A stretch of 64,000 nt of DNA from contig SADC01000854.1 of the NCBI GenBank assembly GCA_004194705.1, forward strand, positions 241,880 to 305,879, in the 5' to 3' direction. The stretch's first letter is position 1. Each line of letters starts with the position of its first letter. The translations under genes were made by a program, and so were the position numbers. The stretch comes from Ditylenchus dipsaci. Its lineage: Eukaryota > Nematoda > Chromadorea > Rhabditida > Anguinidae. Below, piece by piece: positions 1 to 11,200 of this stretch. A model generated the notes under the pieces. The model did no database searches. It worked only from the letters and a program-made list of their open reading frames with translations, and had not been told where the DNA came from.

Positions 1-338
1 TTACCTACAGAAAGTGACCAAAATTAATGCTATCATTTTGAGCGCATCGTGGGCTTTCATTTGAGCCCAAATACTCACTCTCCCATTTACTGAGGGGTCC
101 GACCAAACTAACAAAATTACAGAACTTCTCTTTTAAGAATTTTAAAGTTTATATAATTTATCGCAAATGCCAACTTTTTTCAAAAATTTCACCATCATGT
201 TCAGCGAGAAATGCTGAGTCGATGCGGGCACTTACTATACTTGGCCGTTAGAGTGTTAAAATGTCAGTTGTTTCCTCGTTGTGAACTAAGTTTTAAGACA
301 TATTTATTTTTCTAAAAAGGCAGAAATATAAAAAATAA
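1..338. other. Window start, no gene seen
   Basis: AT-rich sequence without a supported gene, repeat or RNA. It lies downstream of the minus-strand peptide gene that ends at 339 and may hold its 3' untranslated region. Confidence 0.5.
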
Positions 339-870
339 TTATTCGTCATCTCCTCCGCCTCTGCCACGTCCACCACCTCCACGTCCTCCGCCTCCACCTC
401 CACGTCCTCCACCTCCACGTCCTAAAAACGAATTTTTAAATTGAGGCTAGACTAGTTTATTCTAACTCACCCGCCACCGCCTCCCCCTCTACCACCTCCC
501 CAGCCTCCTTGTTGACCACCGGCTCCTTGCTGACCTCCCAACCTCCTTGCTGACCGCCCCATCCTCCTTGTTGTCCTCCCCATCCACTTGTTGGCCACCA
601 CCCCAACCTCCTTGCCGCCCTCCCCCAGCCTCCAGTTGTTGACCTCCACCCCAGCCACCTCGTCGGCCGCTACCTCCCCAAGGATTCATGCCACCCCAGC
701 CTCCTTGACGTCCACACCCCAGCCACCTTGCTGTCCTCCCCAGCCTCTACCTCCGCCCCAGCCTCTTCCACCGCCACCCCATGGCATGAACCCTGCAGAA
801 TGGAGAAACCACTGGGCATGCGAAGTAATTAGAAAGAGAGAAGCAATAATAAGCATAGTAATAATCGCAT
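339..870 (-). CDS. Secreted Gly/Trp/Gln-rich repeat peptide gene (two exons, frameshifted as read)
   Basis: On the minus strand the ATG at 870 opens a hydrophobic leader (MRLLLCLLLLLS). A shift in frame leads to a cleavage-like region (SHAQW), then repeats of the type GGWGGQQ and GRGWGG. A 49-base intron at 422-470 (GTGAGT donor, TTTTTAG acceptor) joins a last exon of RGGGG repeats ending GRGGDDE and a stop at 339. The composition resembles small secreted nematode antimicrobial or cuticle-associated peptides such as the caenacin/nlp-29 type (AQW followed by Gly-rich repeats), but no conserved domain can be claimed. At least four one- or two-base indels break the frame, mostly in G runs. It is therefore either decaying or miscalled. 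An RGG-box RNA-binding tail is an alternative reading, but the leader argues for secretion. Confidence 0.55.
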
Positions 871-906
871 TTTTAAGAAGCTAAAAATGCAACTTTTGTT
901 TAAATA

Positions 907-1614
907 TTGGGTTGCCGGAAAGTAATGTCGTTTTTTTTCTAATGCTTACCATGCTGTGGTTTTTTTTTTCATTAATAAAGCATTATATACAAAAATTAAG
1001 CACTGTTTTTCTTGCTTCTAATATGTTTTTTACAACTTGCTTACACGTAAAGATTTTAACATGGTTTTAGGCCTTTCAAATGAATGCAAGTTGATTGAAA
1101 AAACGCATTTTCGACACATCTTCTTTTTTGCATTCAACAAGGTCAAAAGCGAATGAAGCGGCTCAGGAAATCTGTCAAGTGTACGGAGAGGGCTCGATGA
1201 CCTAACTTAGGTTCTTTATCTCTCCTTAATTCTTAATTCTTTCCTTAATTCTTAATTCCTTAATTCTTTCCTCGATTGTATAGCAAACAACGATAACTTT
1301 CTGACTAAGTTAGTGGTCATCGAGCCCTCTCCGTACACTTGACAGATTTCCTGAGCCGCTTCATTCGCTTTTTGATCATTGGTTGAATGCAAAAAAGAAG
1401 ATGTGTCGAAAATGCGTTTTTTCATCAACTTGACAGTTCATTTGAAAGGCCTAAAACCATCTCACGTGTAAGCCAAGTGTAAGAAAACATATTAGAAGCA
1501 GAAAAACAGTGGGCTTAATTTTCGTATATACATGCTTTATTATGATAAAAAAAAACAACCACATGGCTATGGTAAGCATTAGAAAAAACGACATTACTTT
1601 CCGCGCTAACCCAA
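907..1614. mobile_element. Mariner-like foldback MITE
   Basis: A large inverted repeat. The left arm starts TTGGGTTGCCGGAAAGTAAT and the right arm ends in its imperfect complement (...GCTAACCCAA). TA dinucleotides flank both ends (905-906 and 1615-1616). The terminus and TA duplication are typical of Tc1/mariner elements. No transposase is present, and the arms are about 300 bases each around an AT-rich centre. Short ORFs inside it are palindrome shadows. Confidence 0.85.
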
Positions 1615-1755
1615 TACCTATTGAGATAAGTAAGAGCTCAACAATTGCAAATTTAAATATTTTGTTTGGTTCAATGTTTTTTTTTAATTGATTTGAAATT
1701 GTTTCGATACGCAATTTCTTGAACAGGATGTGTCAGAATTTGATACACTTTTAAC

Positions 1756-3284
1756 GGGACACGGACAATTCGCATCCAGACAATTCTGCCTCCGGGCCGA
1801 TTCGCCTCCCGGACCAATTCGCCTCCAGGACAATTCGCATCCAGGACAATTCGCCTCCCGGGACAATTCGCATCCAATTACATTTTTTATCTCCTGTTCA
1901 GTCTGTCCATTCACTCCATGAACCGAATAAGCTTATCCTTAGTTTGTATTTTGCCAGAAGGGTATATTGTAGTTGTATTGCATTATTTTTTATAACATTT
2001 TTGTCAATTTATCACCTAATCGCCTATTTTCTCATGTTGTGTGTCCACCTGGTTTTATTTAGTGGTTCCAACTCGTACAGGTATCACAGGTCCAACCTGT
2101 ATCAAATGGACAATTGCTCCCTGTTCATAAAGGCATTCTTACCCTGCTCAGATAATAAAAACAACAATTATTTGACTTCAAATTGATCAGGCTATAACCA
2201 ACTTAGCTGCCTTTCTTTTGATCCAAGTGGACGACCACATGTTTAGTTAGTCCACTGGATGTCCAGTAGAATTAAAGTTGATCATAATTTCAAAGTTCTT
2301 TACAAGACGAAAATATTACTATCCGGGTACCACTAACTACTGAGTACAACAAAATCAAGTGGTCGTCAATTTGGTGCAAATTTTTTTACGTTTTTCATAT
2401 TCAAAACCTGTTTTCTGGACCAATTGGCATGCTGAAGATGGTTCGATAATAGTAAAGAAGGTTTTGTATGGTATTTTTATTTTTAAATTATTGGGAATGA
2501 TTGAATTTGCCAAAACTAGAAAATAGCTTACAAAACGGCATTTCACCACTATCAAACCATCTTCAGCATTCCGAGTTAGTCCAGAAAATAGGTTTTGGAA
2601 CCCAAAAAAGTAAAAAAAAAATCTCCAAGTGGACGACCACTTGATTTGGTCGGTTCAGACTACAAAATTTTTCAAAATGTACGAATTTGAAAAGTGTGGA
2701 CCATTTTGTGTGTGGACTAATTCGGTATGGATTTGGTGCGGATCGATTCGCTTAACGCCCGTAAATGAATATACACCTGGACGAGGGATACCTACCTCTA
2801 ATTGTGGGGATCGGTTCAGTGAACTCAAAATTTTATTATCAAACCTGATTCACCACATGATTTACATTGATAGACATAGTTGGTTTCGATTTAATTTTTT
2901 TTCAAATTTCAGGCCATCCATATGAACATACACCTGACCAGAAGGTACCTACCCTCGGTTTTGGGGTTCAGATGGGTGAAATCGCGGTTTCGGTCCTAAT
3001 CAAACAGGATTTACCACAAAATTTCACGTCGAAAATAAGGGTTTGAATGTGGTATAATGACTGTGACTTTTCAAAGATTACTTCTACTACTTTTTTTGTA
3101 CCGGAGGCGAATTGTCCCGGGAGGCGAATTGTCCCGGAGGCGAATTGTCCTGGAGGCGAATTGTCCCTGGAGGCGAATCGTCCCGGGAGGCGAATCGGCC
3201 CGGAGGCGAATTGTCCGGGAGGCGAATTGTCCCGGAGGCGAATTGTCGCGACCCGTCCCGGAGGCGAATTGTCCCGGATTTTTC
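1756..3284. mobile_element. Element with tandem-array inverted ends, GACAATTCGCCTCC type
   Basis: Degenerate tandem copies of GGACAATTCGCCTCCCG at about 1756-1884 are mirrored by complementary copies at about 3100-3284. They bracket about 1.2 kb that contains another foldback (2214-2660). The architecture is the same as the MULE at 39.4-43.0 kb, whose end array uses GGACGATTCATCCTCAC, so this is probably a non-autonomous relative. I could not find a convincing target duplication. ORFs in the arrays (ANCPGGELSRR-like) are repeat artefacts. Confidence 0.65.
2214..2660. repeat. Foldback of the CCAAGTGGACGACCAC family, copy 1
   Basis: Inverted arms carry CCAAGTGGACGACCAC, a conserved AAAACCTGTTTTCTGGACCA block and a GCATGCTGAAGATGGTT block. 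Related copies lie at 6648-6958 and 7431-7775. No coding capacity is seen. Confidence 0.7.
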
Positions 3285-3329
3285 AGGTCCAAGAGCATCT
3301 TAAAAGTGGTTGAAACATGATTTCGAGCG

Positions 3330-3690
3330 AGTATGGCTAAATTCAGGAATTTATGGCCAATTTTCAGAAATCTATGGCCATTTTCAGTATTCTAAGACCA
3401 AAATTCAGTAATCTATGGCCAACACAGATCTATGGCCATTTTTCAGTATTCTATGGACAAAATTCAGTATTCTATGGCCAAAAAAATACCACTTTCTTAA
3501 TTCCACAAAGCATAGTGCTATTCTTTTTTGCTCAGCTTTACTATGCTGAACTGGCAACACTGAGTGCAAGTGAGAGTGAGAGTGAAAACAGAGTGAGAGT
3601 GAGCGTTTTTTCATTTTGCATTGGGGCAGAGTGCGAGTGAGAGTGAGAATGAAAAGGTGTCCCCAATGGCGAGTGAGAGTGAAAAGGCTG
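3330..3690. repeat. Two adjacent simple repeats
   Basis: From 3330 to 3485 a unit of about 20 bases (TTCAGTATTCTATGGCCAAA) repeats about six times with drift. From 3566 to 3690 runs a GAGAGT/GAGTGA microsatellite. ORFs here are low-complexity shadows. Confidence 0.75.
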
Positions 3691-4756
3691 CATTGGGACG
3701 CGCTTTTAGAGTAAATACGGTATACGAGTTGGGTTTTTACCTGAAAATACCGATATCTCAGCTCTTTGCAATTTTCAAAAAGTGATCTCAACGGATTCGG
3801 GCTCAGAAAAAGATTTTCGGACTCACAGGTAACATCCAAAAGCTTAAACTGTCAAATTTTTTTTAATTAAAAATTTCAAAACTTTGGTTAGAAAGTGTCG
3901 CAAGTTGGTTGCCGTCCTGGTAATGAACAAGTTAGTAATTGTTGCTCACAATTGCTCACGCGCATCTATAGATCTGCCTAGTCTATAAGCTGAAAAGACT
4001 GCGAAAATATTTTCGTTTCAGTGTAAAACCAGTTTACCAATGACAAGTCGGAGTTGGATTATTTTGAATCGTGAGCGCACTTACTGCAACTCTGACTTTA
4101 ACTTAAAGTCTTTAAGTCCGGATTCCTGAATGAGCAATTGGAAAATCTACGATAACTGCAAAATTCTGCAAATCTCCCTCTTCTTTAAATTGAAATTTGA
4201 AAATGCACCTCATTATGATGGCGTAGAAGTAAATAGTCCGCCAATTTTGAGTTCAATTTTACTATTTACTCTATTTATTTTGTAAAAATTCAATCAAGTC
4301 TTGATCTTACGTCACCCTCGAGATGTTACTTCTCTAAAATACGAAGATTTAAATTTTTGTATTTTAACGTGAAGTCAAGAGTAAATTTTTAATGAGTGTC
4401 ATTAGTGTGAGCGATGGGGGTCGAGCGAGAATCAAAAACGAGAAAGCAAAATTTTTGAGACGAAAATCAAGAATTCTTGAAATTTTTCGTCTCGAGTTCA
4501 AACTAAGTGTCATCGCAAGGTGCCGTAAAATCAAAGCGTGACGTGAGATCAAGTGACGTAAAACAAGTGTATGATACGCATGATATTTACTGATGATGAA
4601 TTTTGATGAGGATTTCAAATTTTTATCGATTGAATGGGGAATTTCGAATATGGAATGGAACAAAAATTACCCTGAGCGTTGAGTAAGATAATCTACCGGT
4701 CTCTAAATATTCGGCGCTCGAGGTAGATCGAATATTACTAGTTTTAGGACTAACTA
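3691..4756. other. No recognisable gene
   Basis: AT-rich DNA. An isolated CCGTATTT-family right end (AGAGTAAATACGGTAT) lies at about 3705-3722. Three TGACGT-type sites occur around 4304-4560. A 99-codon minus-strand ORF at 4364-4663 has no recognisable domain and is not supported as a gene. Confidence 0.5.
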
Positions 4757-4839
4757 AAACACACCTCTAATGTCTGAAATCTAATAAAGATTGAAAAATA
4801 AAAAGACGGGAGATTCCAATATTAGAGGTGTGTTTTCAT
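4757..4839. repeat. Small palindromic repeat
   Basis: Complementary 16-base arms AAAACACACCTCTAAT and ATTAGAGGTGTGTTTT flank about 50 bases. It is a small MITE or hairpin; no target duplication is obvious. Confidence 0.6.
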
Positions 4840-5131
4840 GATCCATAGTTTTGTGCTTCTTATGTGCTTTTGTCCCCTTTTCCACTTTTTGAATTCGCGC
4901 CTTTTTAATATTAATTATTTGATTGCTGTTTCATTTTTCTTTAAAGGAGCATGGCTTCCTACGACTAAATCAATTGTTGATATTTGAATTCCCGGGGACA
5001 AAATCCTACACTATGGTTTGGCACGAAATGTTTTTTGAATGCAAGCATTTTTCATTTCAAATATTCTTTTGAAATTCTTTAATTACTTCAAACCAGCAAT
5101 TGTGGGCACAGCAAAAAGTATGATTACTCAC

Positions 5132-5215
5132 TGAACCCGTAGCATTTAGCCGGATCGGATCCCGAAGTCGAGCATGAGTTAGTCCTCTTCGGAGTGTCGT
5201 GGACTTCGAGTTTTA
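5132..5215 (+). ncRNA. Possible 5S rRNA-derived core (left arm)
   Basis: The arm contains CTGAACCCG, then GGATCGGATCCCGAAG and GAGCA, then AGTCCTC..GGAGTGTC. This is reminiscent of the 5S rRNA order CTGAACGCG, GATCTGATCTCGG, TAAGCA, AGTACTTGG..GGAGACCG. The complementary copy lies at about 5565-5640 on the other strand. Similarity is partial and judged by eye. It may equally be a chance GC-rich core of the foldback. Confidence 0.25.
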
Positions 5216-5723
5216 AATTTGCTGGGCTTTTGGCTCGGTCTTACAAATTTTTTGGTCTGATGAGTAGGTAAGTGGTTTGACTTTAGAATTGTTTTTGGTC
5301 TGATTATAGTAAGATCATTTCAACGGACACAGATTTAGGTAGAAATTTTGGTATCAGGGCAGAATTTCTAAAAACTCTCGCCTTAGCATTTACAAATCGC
5401 ACACCAGCGAAATCACCTACTTCCATAAAAAAATACCGAGAAAAATTCAAGAAGAGTCGGTATGAACAGTTGTATTTCACTTGCTCCGGTATTTCTGTTT
5501 TACACAGTGAACATTCACGCAAAGATTGAAGGCCGGGCAACAGGCCAGCAAATCCAAAACTCGAAGTCCAGGACGCTCCGAAGAGTCTGACTCATGCTCA
5601 ACCTCGGGATCCGATCCAGCTAAATGCTACGGGTTCAGTGAGTAATCATACTTTTGCTGTGCCCACAATTGCTGGGTTGAAGTAATTAAACAATTCAAAA
5701 AGAATATTTGAAATGAAAAATGC

Positions 5724-5956
5724 GGCGCTACTATAGAATACCCCCCCCAAATCCGACCTTTTAAAAATGCTGTAACTACCTTGCAAACAACAAGTTTAGG
5801 CTTAGCCCTTAGGCTTGGGGGTAGGCCAGCGTACGGAATTGTGACTAATGAAGAGTTTGCGCACATTTTCCGGGTCTGGGACATAAATTTTGGGTACTTT
5901 TTACTTAAGTTTTAAAAGGTCGGATTTTGGGGGGGGGGCGTATCTATAGTAGGATC
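5724..5956. mobile_element. hAT-like MITE, GGCGCTACT family (M1)
   Basis: Termini GGCGCTACTATAGAATAC and its degenerate complement are followed by runs of C/G. An exact 8-bp duplication AAAAATGC flanks it (5716-5723 and 5957-5964). The empty site is seen in the opposite arm of the host foldback. Internally it carries the GTCTGGGACATAAATTT block shared with copies at 11.7, 29.6 and 38.6 kb. Confidence 0.9.
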
Positions 5957-6029
5957 AAAAATGCTTGCATTCAAAAAACAATTCGTGCCAAAACCATAGT
6001 GTAGGATTTTGTACCCGGGAATTCAAATA

Positions 6030-6169
6030 CCGTATTTTCTTTAATAATGACCCGGGGTCATTTTTTTTCAACCCCTTAAAAATCCCGAAATTGTCAATCA
6101 AAAATGGCCTTAACTCTGAAATCATAGTCAAAAATAAGGGGGGGGGGGTCATTATTAGAGAAAATACGG
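6030..6169. mobile_element. CCGTATTT-family MITE (E1), block ATGACCC
   Basis: TA-flanked. Ends are CCGTATTTTCTTTAATA and TATTAGAGAAAATACGG, with arm-matched inner block ATGACCCC/GGGGTCAT. The other arm of the host foldback shows the empty site AAATATCAAC. The core (GTCAATC, CTTAACTCTGAAATC) is shared with the 11.8 and 54.1 kb copies. Confidence 0.9.
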
Positions 6170-6207
6170 TATCAACAATTGATTTAGTCGTAGGAAGCCA
6201 TGCTCCT

Positions 6208-7058
6208 TTAACGTTTTTTTACTCTTAGTCAAACTCTTAGGCACATGGTAAGCCAGCGCCAGTCCATTGCCAATCAACTTTAACCATTCAAAATGGGTAG
6301 GTGTCTCCTATTCAGATGGATATCCGTCTGGATGGCCTGAAAAATTAAAATCTCATAAAATAAAAATAAATCATTTTATCTAGCTCGAAGTTGTGTGAGG
6401 AATTGGGTTTGTTAAGTCCAAAATTGCGATTTTACCCATCCTAACTTCAACTAGGGTGGGTACCTCCCGGTTCGGTGGATATCCACCTAGATATCTCCAC
6501 CCAAACGACCTGAAAAGTCAAACGCTTGTCTTTTATATCTAAAATTATGGTAGAAAAAGGATGCACCCAAGTGGATTCCAAATAGCAACTCTAAATCCCT
6601 TAAAATCTGAAGGCAGTTTTGCAGTTTTTGAGGGGCCGTGCAGAGTGACCGAGCCAACCAAGTGGTCGTCCACTTGGAATTTTTTTTAAAGTTTTCGGGT
6701 CCAAAATAATTTTTCTGCACTAATTCGAGCATGCTGAAGATGGTTTAAAAGTGGTAAAATCGTGTTTTATCGATAAATTTTTGAGTTATCGTAAATTATT
6801 GATTTGATAAATCAATGATTCACAATAACTCAAAAATTTCTCGATAAAACATGATTTTAGTACTGTCAAACCGTCTCCAGCATGCTCGAATTAGTGCAGA
6901 AAAATTATTTTGGAACCGAAAACTTTAAAAAAATTCCAGTGGACGACCACTCGGTTTGGTGCATGGATCGCCCAGTAGAACTGAGGTTTGATTATAGAAA
7001 AACATTTTAAATGATAGGAGTTCTTTACAAGACGAATAAGTTAATTCAAAAATTTAAA
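6208..7058. repeat. Dispersed repeat block with nested foldback copy 2
   Basis: GGATATCC/GGTGGATATCCACC blocks and GGTACCTCCCGG resemble, inverted, the 2745-2990 repeat. The segment at 6648-6958 is a foldback of the CCAAGTGGACGACCAC family. GTTCTTTACAAGACGAA near 7020 also occurs near 2295. No gene is seen; the ORF at 6487-6732 is a repeat shadow. Confidence 0.6.
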
Positions 7059-8112
7059 AGGTAATATTTAATTCTGCCCCTAATCTGTGAAAAGCCCCTA
7101 ATTTCGGGAAAAATGCCCCTATTTGAATTGCCCCCTAATTACTGAAAAATGCCCCCTAATTTTCTGAAAAATGCCCCCTAATTTTTTCTCTCGTCATTTT
7201 TAGTCAAAATTTTGCGGGAATTCAAATTTTCTAGTCAGAAAATAACTTGGATTGGTCAGAATCCCACCGCGGAATGGCCAGAAGCGCCTGAAAGTTGTTT
7301 TTTTGGGGTTTACTAAAGGGGGGGGGGTTATACTTTTGTGAAAATCGATTGAGCGGATCAGATTTCGGGTCCGATGGCTTAATTGCTCAGAATTCCAGGC
7401 TTACGGTGGTTTTTAAATTTTTTAGTCTGAACCAACCAAACAAGTGGTCGTCCACTTGGATCAAAATTTTTTTACGTTTTCATGGTCCAAAACCTGTTTT
7501 CTAGATCAACTCGGGCATGCTGAAGATGGTTTGACAGTAGTAAAATGCCGTTTTCTCGAGTACTTTTTGAGTTTTGAGGAATAATTGATTTTGGTGAAAT
7601 CATTTATTTGCCAAACTCAAAAAATACTCGAGAAAACGGCATTTTACTACTGTCAAACCATCTTCAGCATGCCCGAGTTGATCTAGAAAACAGGTTTTGG
7701 ACCATGAAAAACGTAAAAAAAATTTTGATCCAAGTGGACGACCACTTGGTTTGGTTGGTTCAGACTAAAAAATTTAAAAACCACCGTAAGCCTGGAATTC
7801 TGAGCGATTAAGCCCATCGGACCCGAAATCTGATCAGCTCAATCGATTTTTTCGCAAAAGTAACCCCCCCCCTATTTAGTAAACCCCAAAAAAACAACTT
7901 TCAGGGACTCTGGCCATTCCGCGGTGGGATTCTGACCAATCCAAGTTATTTTCTGACTAGAAAATTTGAATTCCCGCAAAGTTTTGACTAAAACGACGAG
8001 AAAAAAAATTAGGGGGCATTTTTCAGAAAATTAGGGGCATTTTTCAGTAATTAGGGGCAATTCGAATTAGGGGGCATTTTTTCACAGATTAGGGGGCAGA
8101 ATTAAATACCAC
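7059..8112. mobile_element. Compound palindrome with tandem-array ends (TGCCCCCTAATT type)
   Basis: Left-end copies of TGCCCCCTAATTNCTGAAAA (about 7072-7190) are mirrored at about 8000-8105. The second layer (AATCGATTGAGCGGATCAGA and its complement) also occurs inside the hAT at 31.8-33.6 kb. The centre is a CCAAGTGGACGACCAC foldback (7431-7775). It is thus at least three nested inverted-repeat elements with a common centre. Confidence 0.75.
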
Positions 8113-8279
8113 CCAATTTAAAACCAAAAAAGGCGCGAATTCAAAAAGTGGAAAAAATGGGACAAAAGGCTACGACCCGTTTTGTGCGATAGTTTTGTGG
8201 AAAAGCCTAATAACTTCAAATCATTCCTGTGTATGTGACCGGCTTTCTATCTTCTGTCTTTACAGAATTACCTGCAAAA

Positions 8280-11200
8280 ATGGACTCCGATCAGTCAATA
8301 AATGTTGATAAGGCTGCAACCTTCAAAGATACCCTGCAATCACTAATAGCCGAGAATTACATAAAAGAATGGCTGAAAAGGCGGTACGACAAACTTATTA
8401 TAGACAAATTCTGTGTTTTAATTTCTAGAACCTAATGGAAAAGGCAGCTTTATTACTAGAGATGAAAGAAGTTCAAAAGGCACTTTTGGAGGATAGCTTA
8501 GGTGGTTGGCGTCGAACGCTTCAAGCTATTGGATCTCTTGCTCGAATGGTATACATAAGAGAAAAAAACGTGAAAATTATTTTAAGCCATTTAGGAGTGC
8601 GATGAAAACGTCAAAAAACTATCAATGAGCACAAGGAGTTTTAGAAGTTCAGCTTTCAATTTGTGGAAATCAGCACTAAATTTACAGTTAAATAGTATGT
8701 CTATATGTAAGCTCATAAATTTGTAAAAAAATTCCTCTTTAGCACCTTCCCAGAAGTTAAATTAGGGGATTAACGGGTACTTTGTCCAAATGCTTTTCCG
8801 AGAATAGCAAAGTCTGGCCGTTGGTTGATGCAAGTGTCTGGTTGGATACAATTGGTCTTCTAAGCAGCGTTTTCAATATGTATTCCACCTCAGACATTCC
8901 GTTCTCAAGTTTGATACGTTAGTCTTTTTGTCGTGATAACATCACATAGGTGAATAAAACTATTTTTAGCAATATGGAAAACCTGCGTTTCTCGATTAAA
9001 GAAATCTATTTCTGATGACAAGCGTTCAGAACGGCTAAAACTCAGTGAACTCTTTGAAATTTTGACAAGGAGTATGCGCTGCACCGAGGTAGAATTTTCG
9101 TGCACGAAGGTTGGGACACGTAAACTGATAGTTTTTTAGCTTCATCTGCGAATAGAAAATGTAATTGAAGAATTCAAAGGATTGATAGACAATTACAGGT
9201 TAGGGTTTTACTTTCAGCAAAATTTTGAGTAGTTCATATTTAGTTGGCCTGGTAAAGATCCTGCGAAAACCAATTTCCTTGAGGTGTTAAATAATCTGTG
9301 TGGCAGCTATGGGTTTGAACAGGTCTAAATTTGTTGAATTTTACCTTATTTTCGTGACCTAAAGATTCCACTCTTGTAGCGCGACCTCCTTCTCACTAGC
9401 TTTTTCCCGATTGCAGAGAAGCTGTACATGCATATGAACATTTTTTCGTCATCATCAGAGCAAAACCAATCAGTTGACGTGATTCAGCTGGGAACTGAGA
9501 GAGTTGGCACTTTCCAGGTTAGCTGACCATAAATAACCTAGCTTACAATAAAATTTAGAACTCTTTTTATGAAATTTCTGGAACACGTCCTTGTGATGTC
9601 TATACCAGACTGTGAATTGAATTCATTCAACTATGAGCCGGTTTTTCCTGTGGCCCAAAAATGCCTTTCTCAGGTTTTGATTAACTAATTTAAAATCTAA
9701 TTAATGAGAATTGTGTACATAGATAGTTGAAGAGTTTGCTGAACAAATTACCAAGAGTGCCTCAGTCTTTCGTCCAACTGCCAAGTGTATTATTCCTGCT
9801 GCCAAAGTTCCATTAATTGCAAGAATGTTCATCATCACACATCTCAAGTACAAGCATTCTTCTAACCGTGATGGATCAACCGAAGATCGTCCGCGGCCGA
9901 GGAAACGGGCGAAAAAAATCATCTTCGCAGCTGTTTGATATTTTACTTCATTCTACTGCGCTAGCTCATTTTCAAATTTTGCTGGAAATTCTTCGAACGT
10001 GGAAGCATCGCATTGATCAGGAAACAGCACAATTAATGTGTCAAGCATTAGTGAAGATGAACAGAAATTTTGTTCGAGAGTAAGTTTGCGCTTTTTACAA
10101 AATTAATATTTGCTTTTCTCTTATTTAGGGATGATCGCCTAGTCGCTTATATAAAAATTCTCACGGAACTAGTCTCTTTCAAAACAGAAGCTATGGTATT
10201 AGAAGATGTTTTCAATTGGGCTTTGCCTTTGCTCCATAATCCCGCTGTTCACAATGCCGTTTGTTCCCTGATAACTACAATTTGTCAACCGGTATCTTTC
10301 ATGGAATTCATTGAAAATATTTGCCCCAATCTAGATGTTTAAAACTCTTCTCCAAGGATTGTTGAAATTCCGTTAACGGCGATTGAAAATCTGGCATGTA
10401 TGACTTGTTTGGTGAATAGCGTAAAAAACACAATTTATGATAACTTCCCGATATTCCAAGCGGTTTTATCATGCAGAGGCCATGCATAATGGAGGACTTT
10501 GGTAGAAGGGGAACTAACGATGCACATTCCAAATAAAATGTCGATTTTGTAAATCCGTCCTAGAAAGAAGGTTATAAATAGACATGTGAGTATAGCCGCC
10601 CCACTCAATTTAAGCGTAAAAAAGTTATTTATTAAATAATAAGTGTATAAAATGTCTTTTCTTATCGATTGTAGCCATGGTTTAGTTGTTCGCCTATAAA
10701 ATAAATAATTATTCTCATACTGGTGGTACTCATATTGAGTGGGGTGGTTATACTCATATTTAGCCTTTTCAAGTTTTTTGCCTAGTTTTTTTAAGTAGTA
10801 TAAGGTCTTAAATATTAGATTTGACACGAGACGAGTGAAAAATGGTGCTATTAAAAAAAGGTGATGTTCCTCACCTTAAATTTTTGAAACGCACGGGTAT
10901 ACCCTTCAAGATATTAGCTCGTGAAAAAAAAGAGAAATTTTCTAACCTATATGACATATTAAGTGTTACCGATGATTAGGCCATGAACCTTTATATATAC
11001 AGGGTGGTCCAAGAAATTCCCTGGATTTGAAAAGTCATAACTTTTTTTCTAGGCGTTTTTCGAATTTCTGTAAACGCCAAAAATGTTTACCTTGACGGGG
11101 ATTTTTGTTTTTCGGAAAAAATATTTCGAAAATTTTGACTTTTTTGCCTTGGTCCCCCTATGGTCCAAAATAATCAATCTTGTCATCTTTTTGGACCATA

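Larger units (their letters stand above)
4945..6207. mobile_element. TTAA-flanked foldback element hit by two MITEs
   Basis: Arms starting AGGAGCATGGCTTCC match almost perfectly in inverted orientation, and TTAA lies at both outer edges (piggyBac-style target). The left arm is continuous. The right arm is interrupted by an 8-bp-duplicating MITE (5724-5956) and a TA-duplicating MITE (6030-6169). Comparing the arms gives the exact empty sites, so insertion boundaries and order are directly readable. No transposase is present. Confidence 0.85.
4845..8200. mobile_element. Outer element of a transposon nest upstream of ATM
   Basis: The block at about 4848-4916 (CCACTTTTTGAATTCGCGCC) recurs inverted at about 8122-8200 (GGCGCGAATTCAAAAAGTGG), next to TAGTTTTGTG at both outer edges. 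Everything between these arms is later insertions: the foldback at 4945-6207, a repeat block at 6208-7058 and the compound palindrome at 7059-8112. The right arm ends about 80 bases before the proposed ATM start, so this nest occupies the ATM upstream region. Confidence 0.6.

Noticed and set aside
588..884. Plus-strand Pro/Ser-rich ORF
   Set aside because: Complementary shadow of the minus-strand Gly/Trp-rich peptide gene, which has a leader, intron and stop.
1756..3313. ORFs with ANCPGGELSRR-type repeats
   Set aside because: They are translations of the tandem end array in several frames and on both strands; no start context or splice structure.
5132..5640. Functional 5S rRNA gene
   Set aside because: Similarity is partial, the full 120-base structure is not evident, and both copies sit in foldback arms. 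At most a derived sequence.
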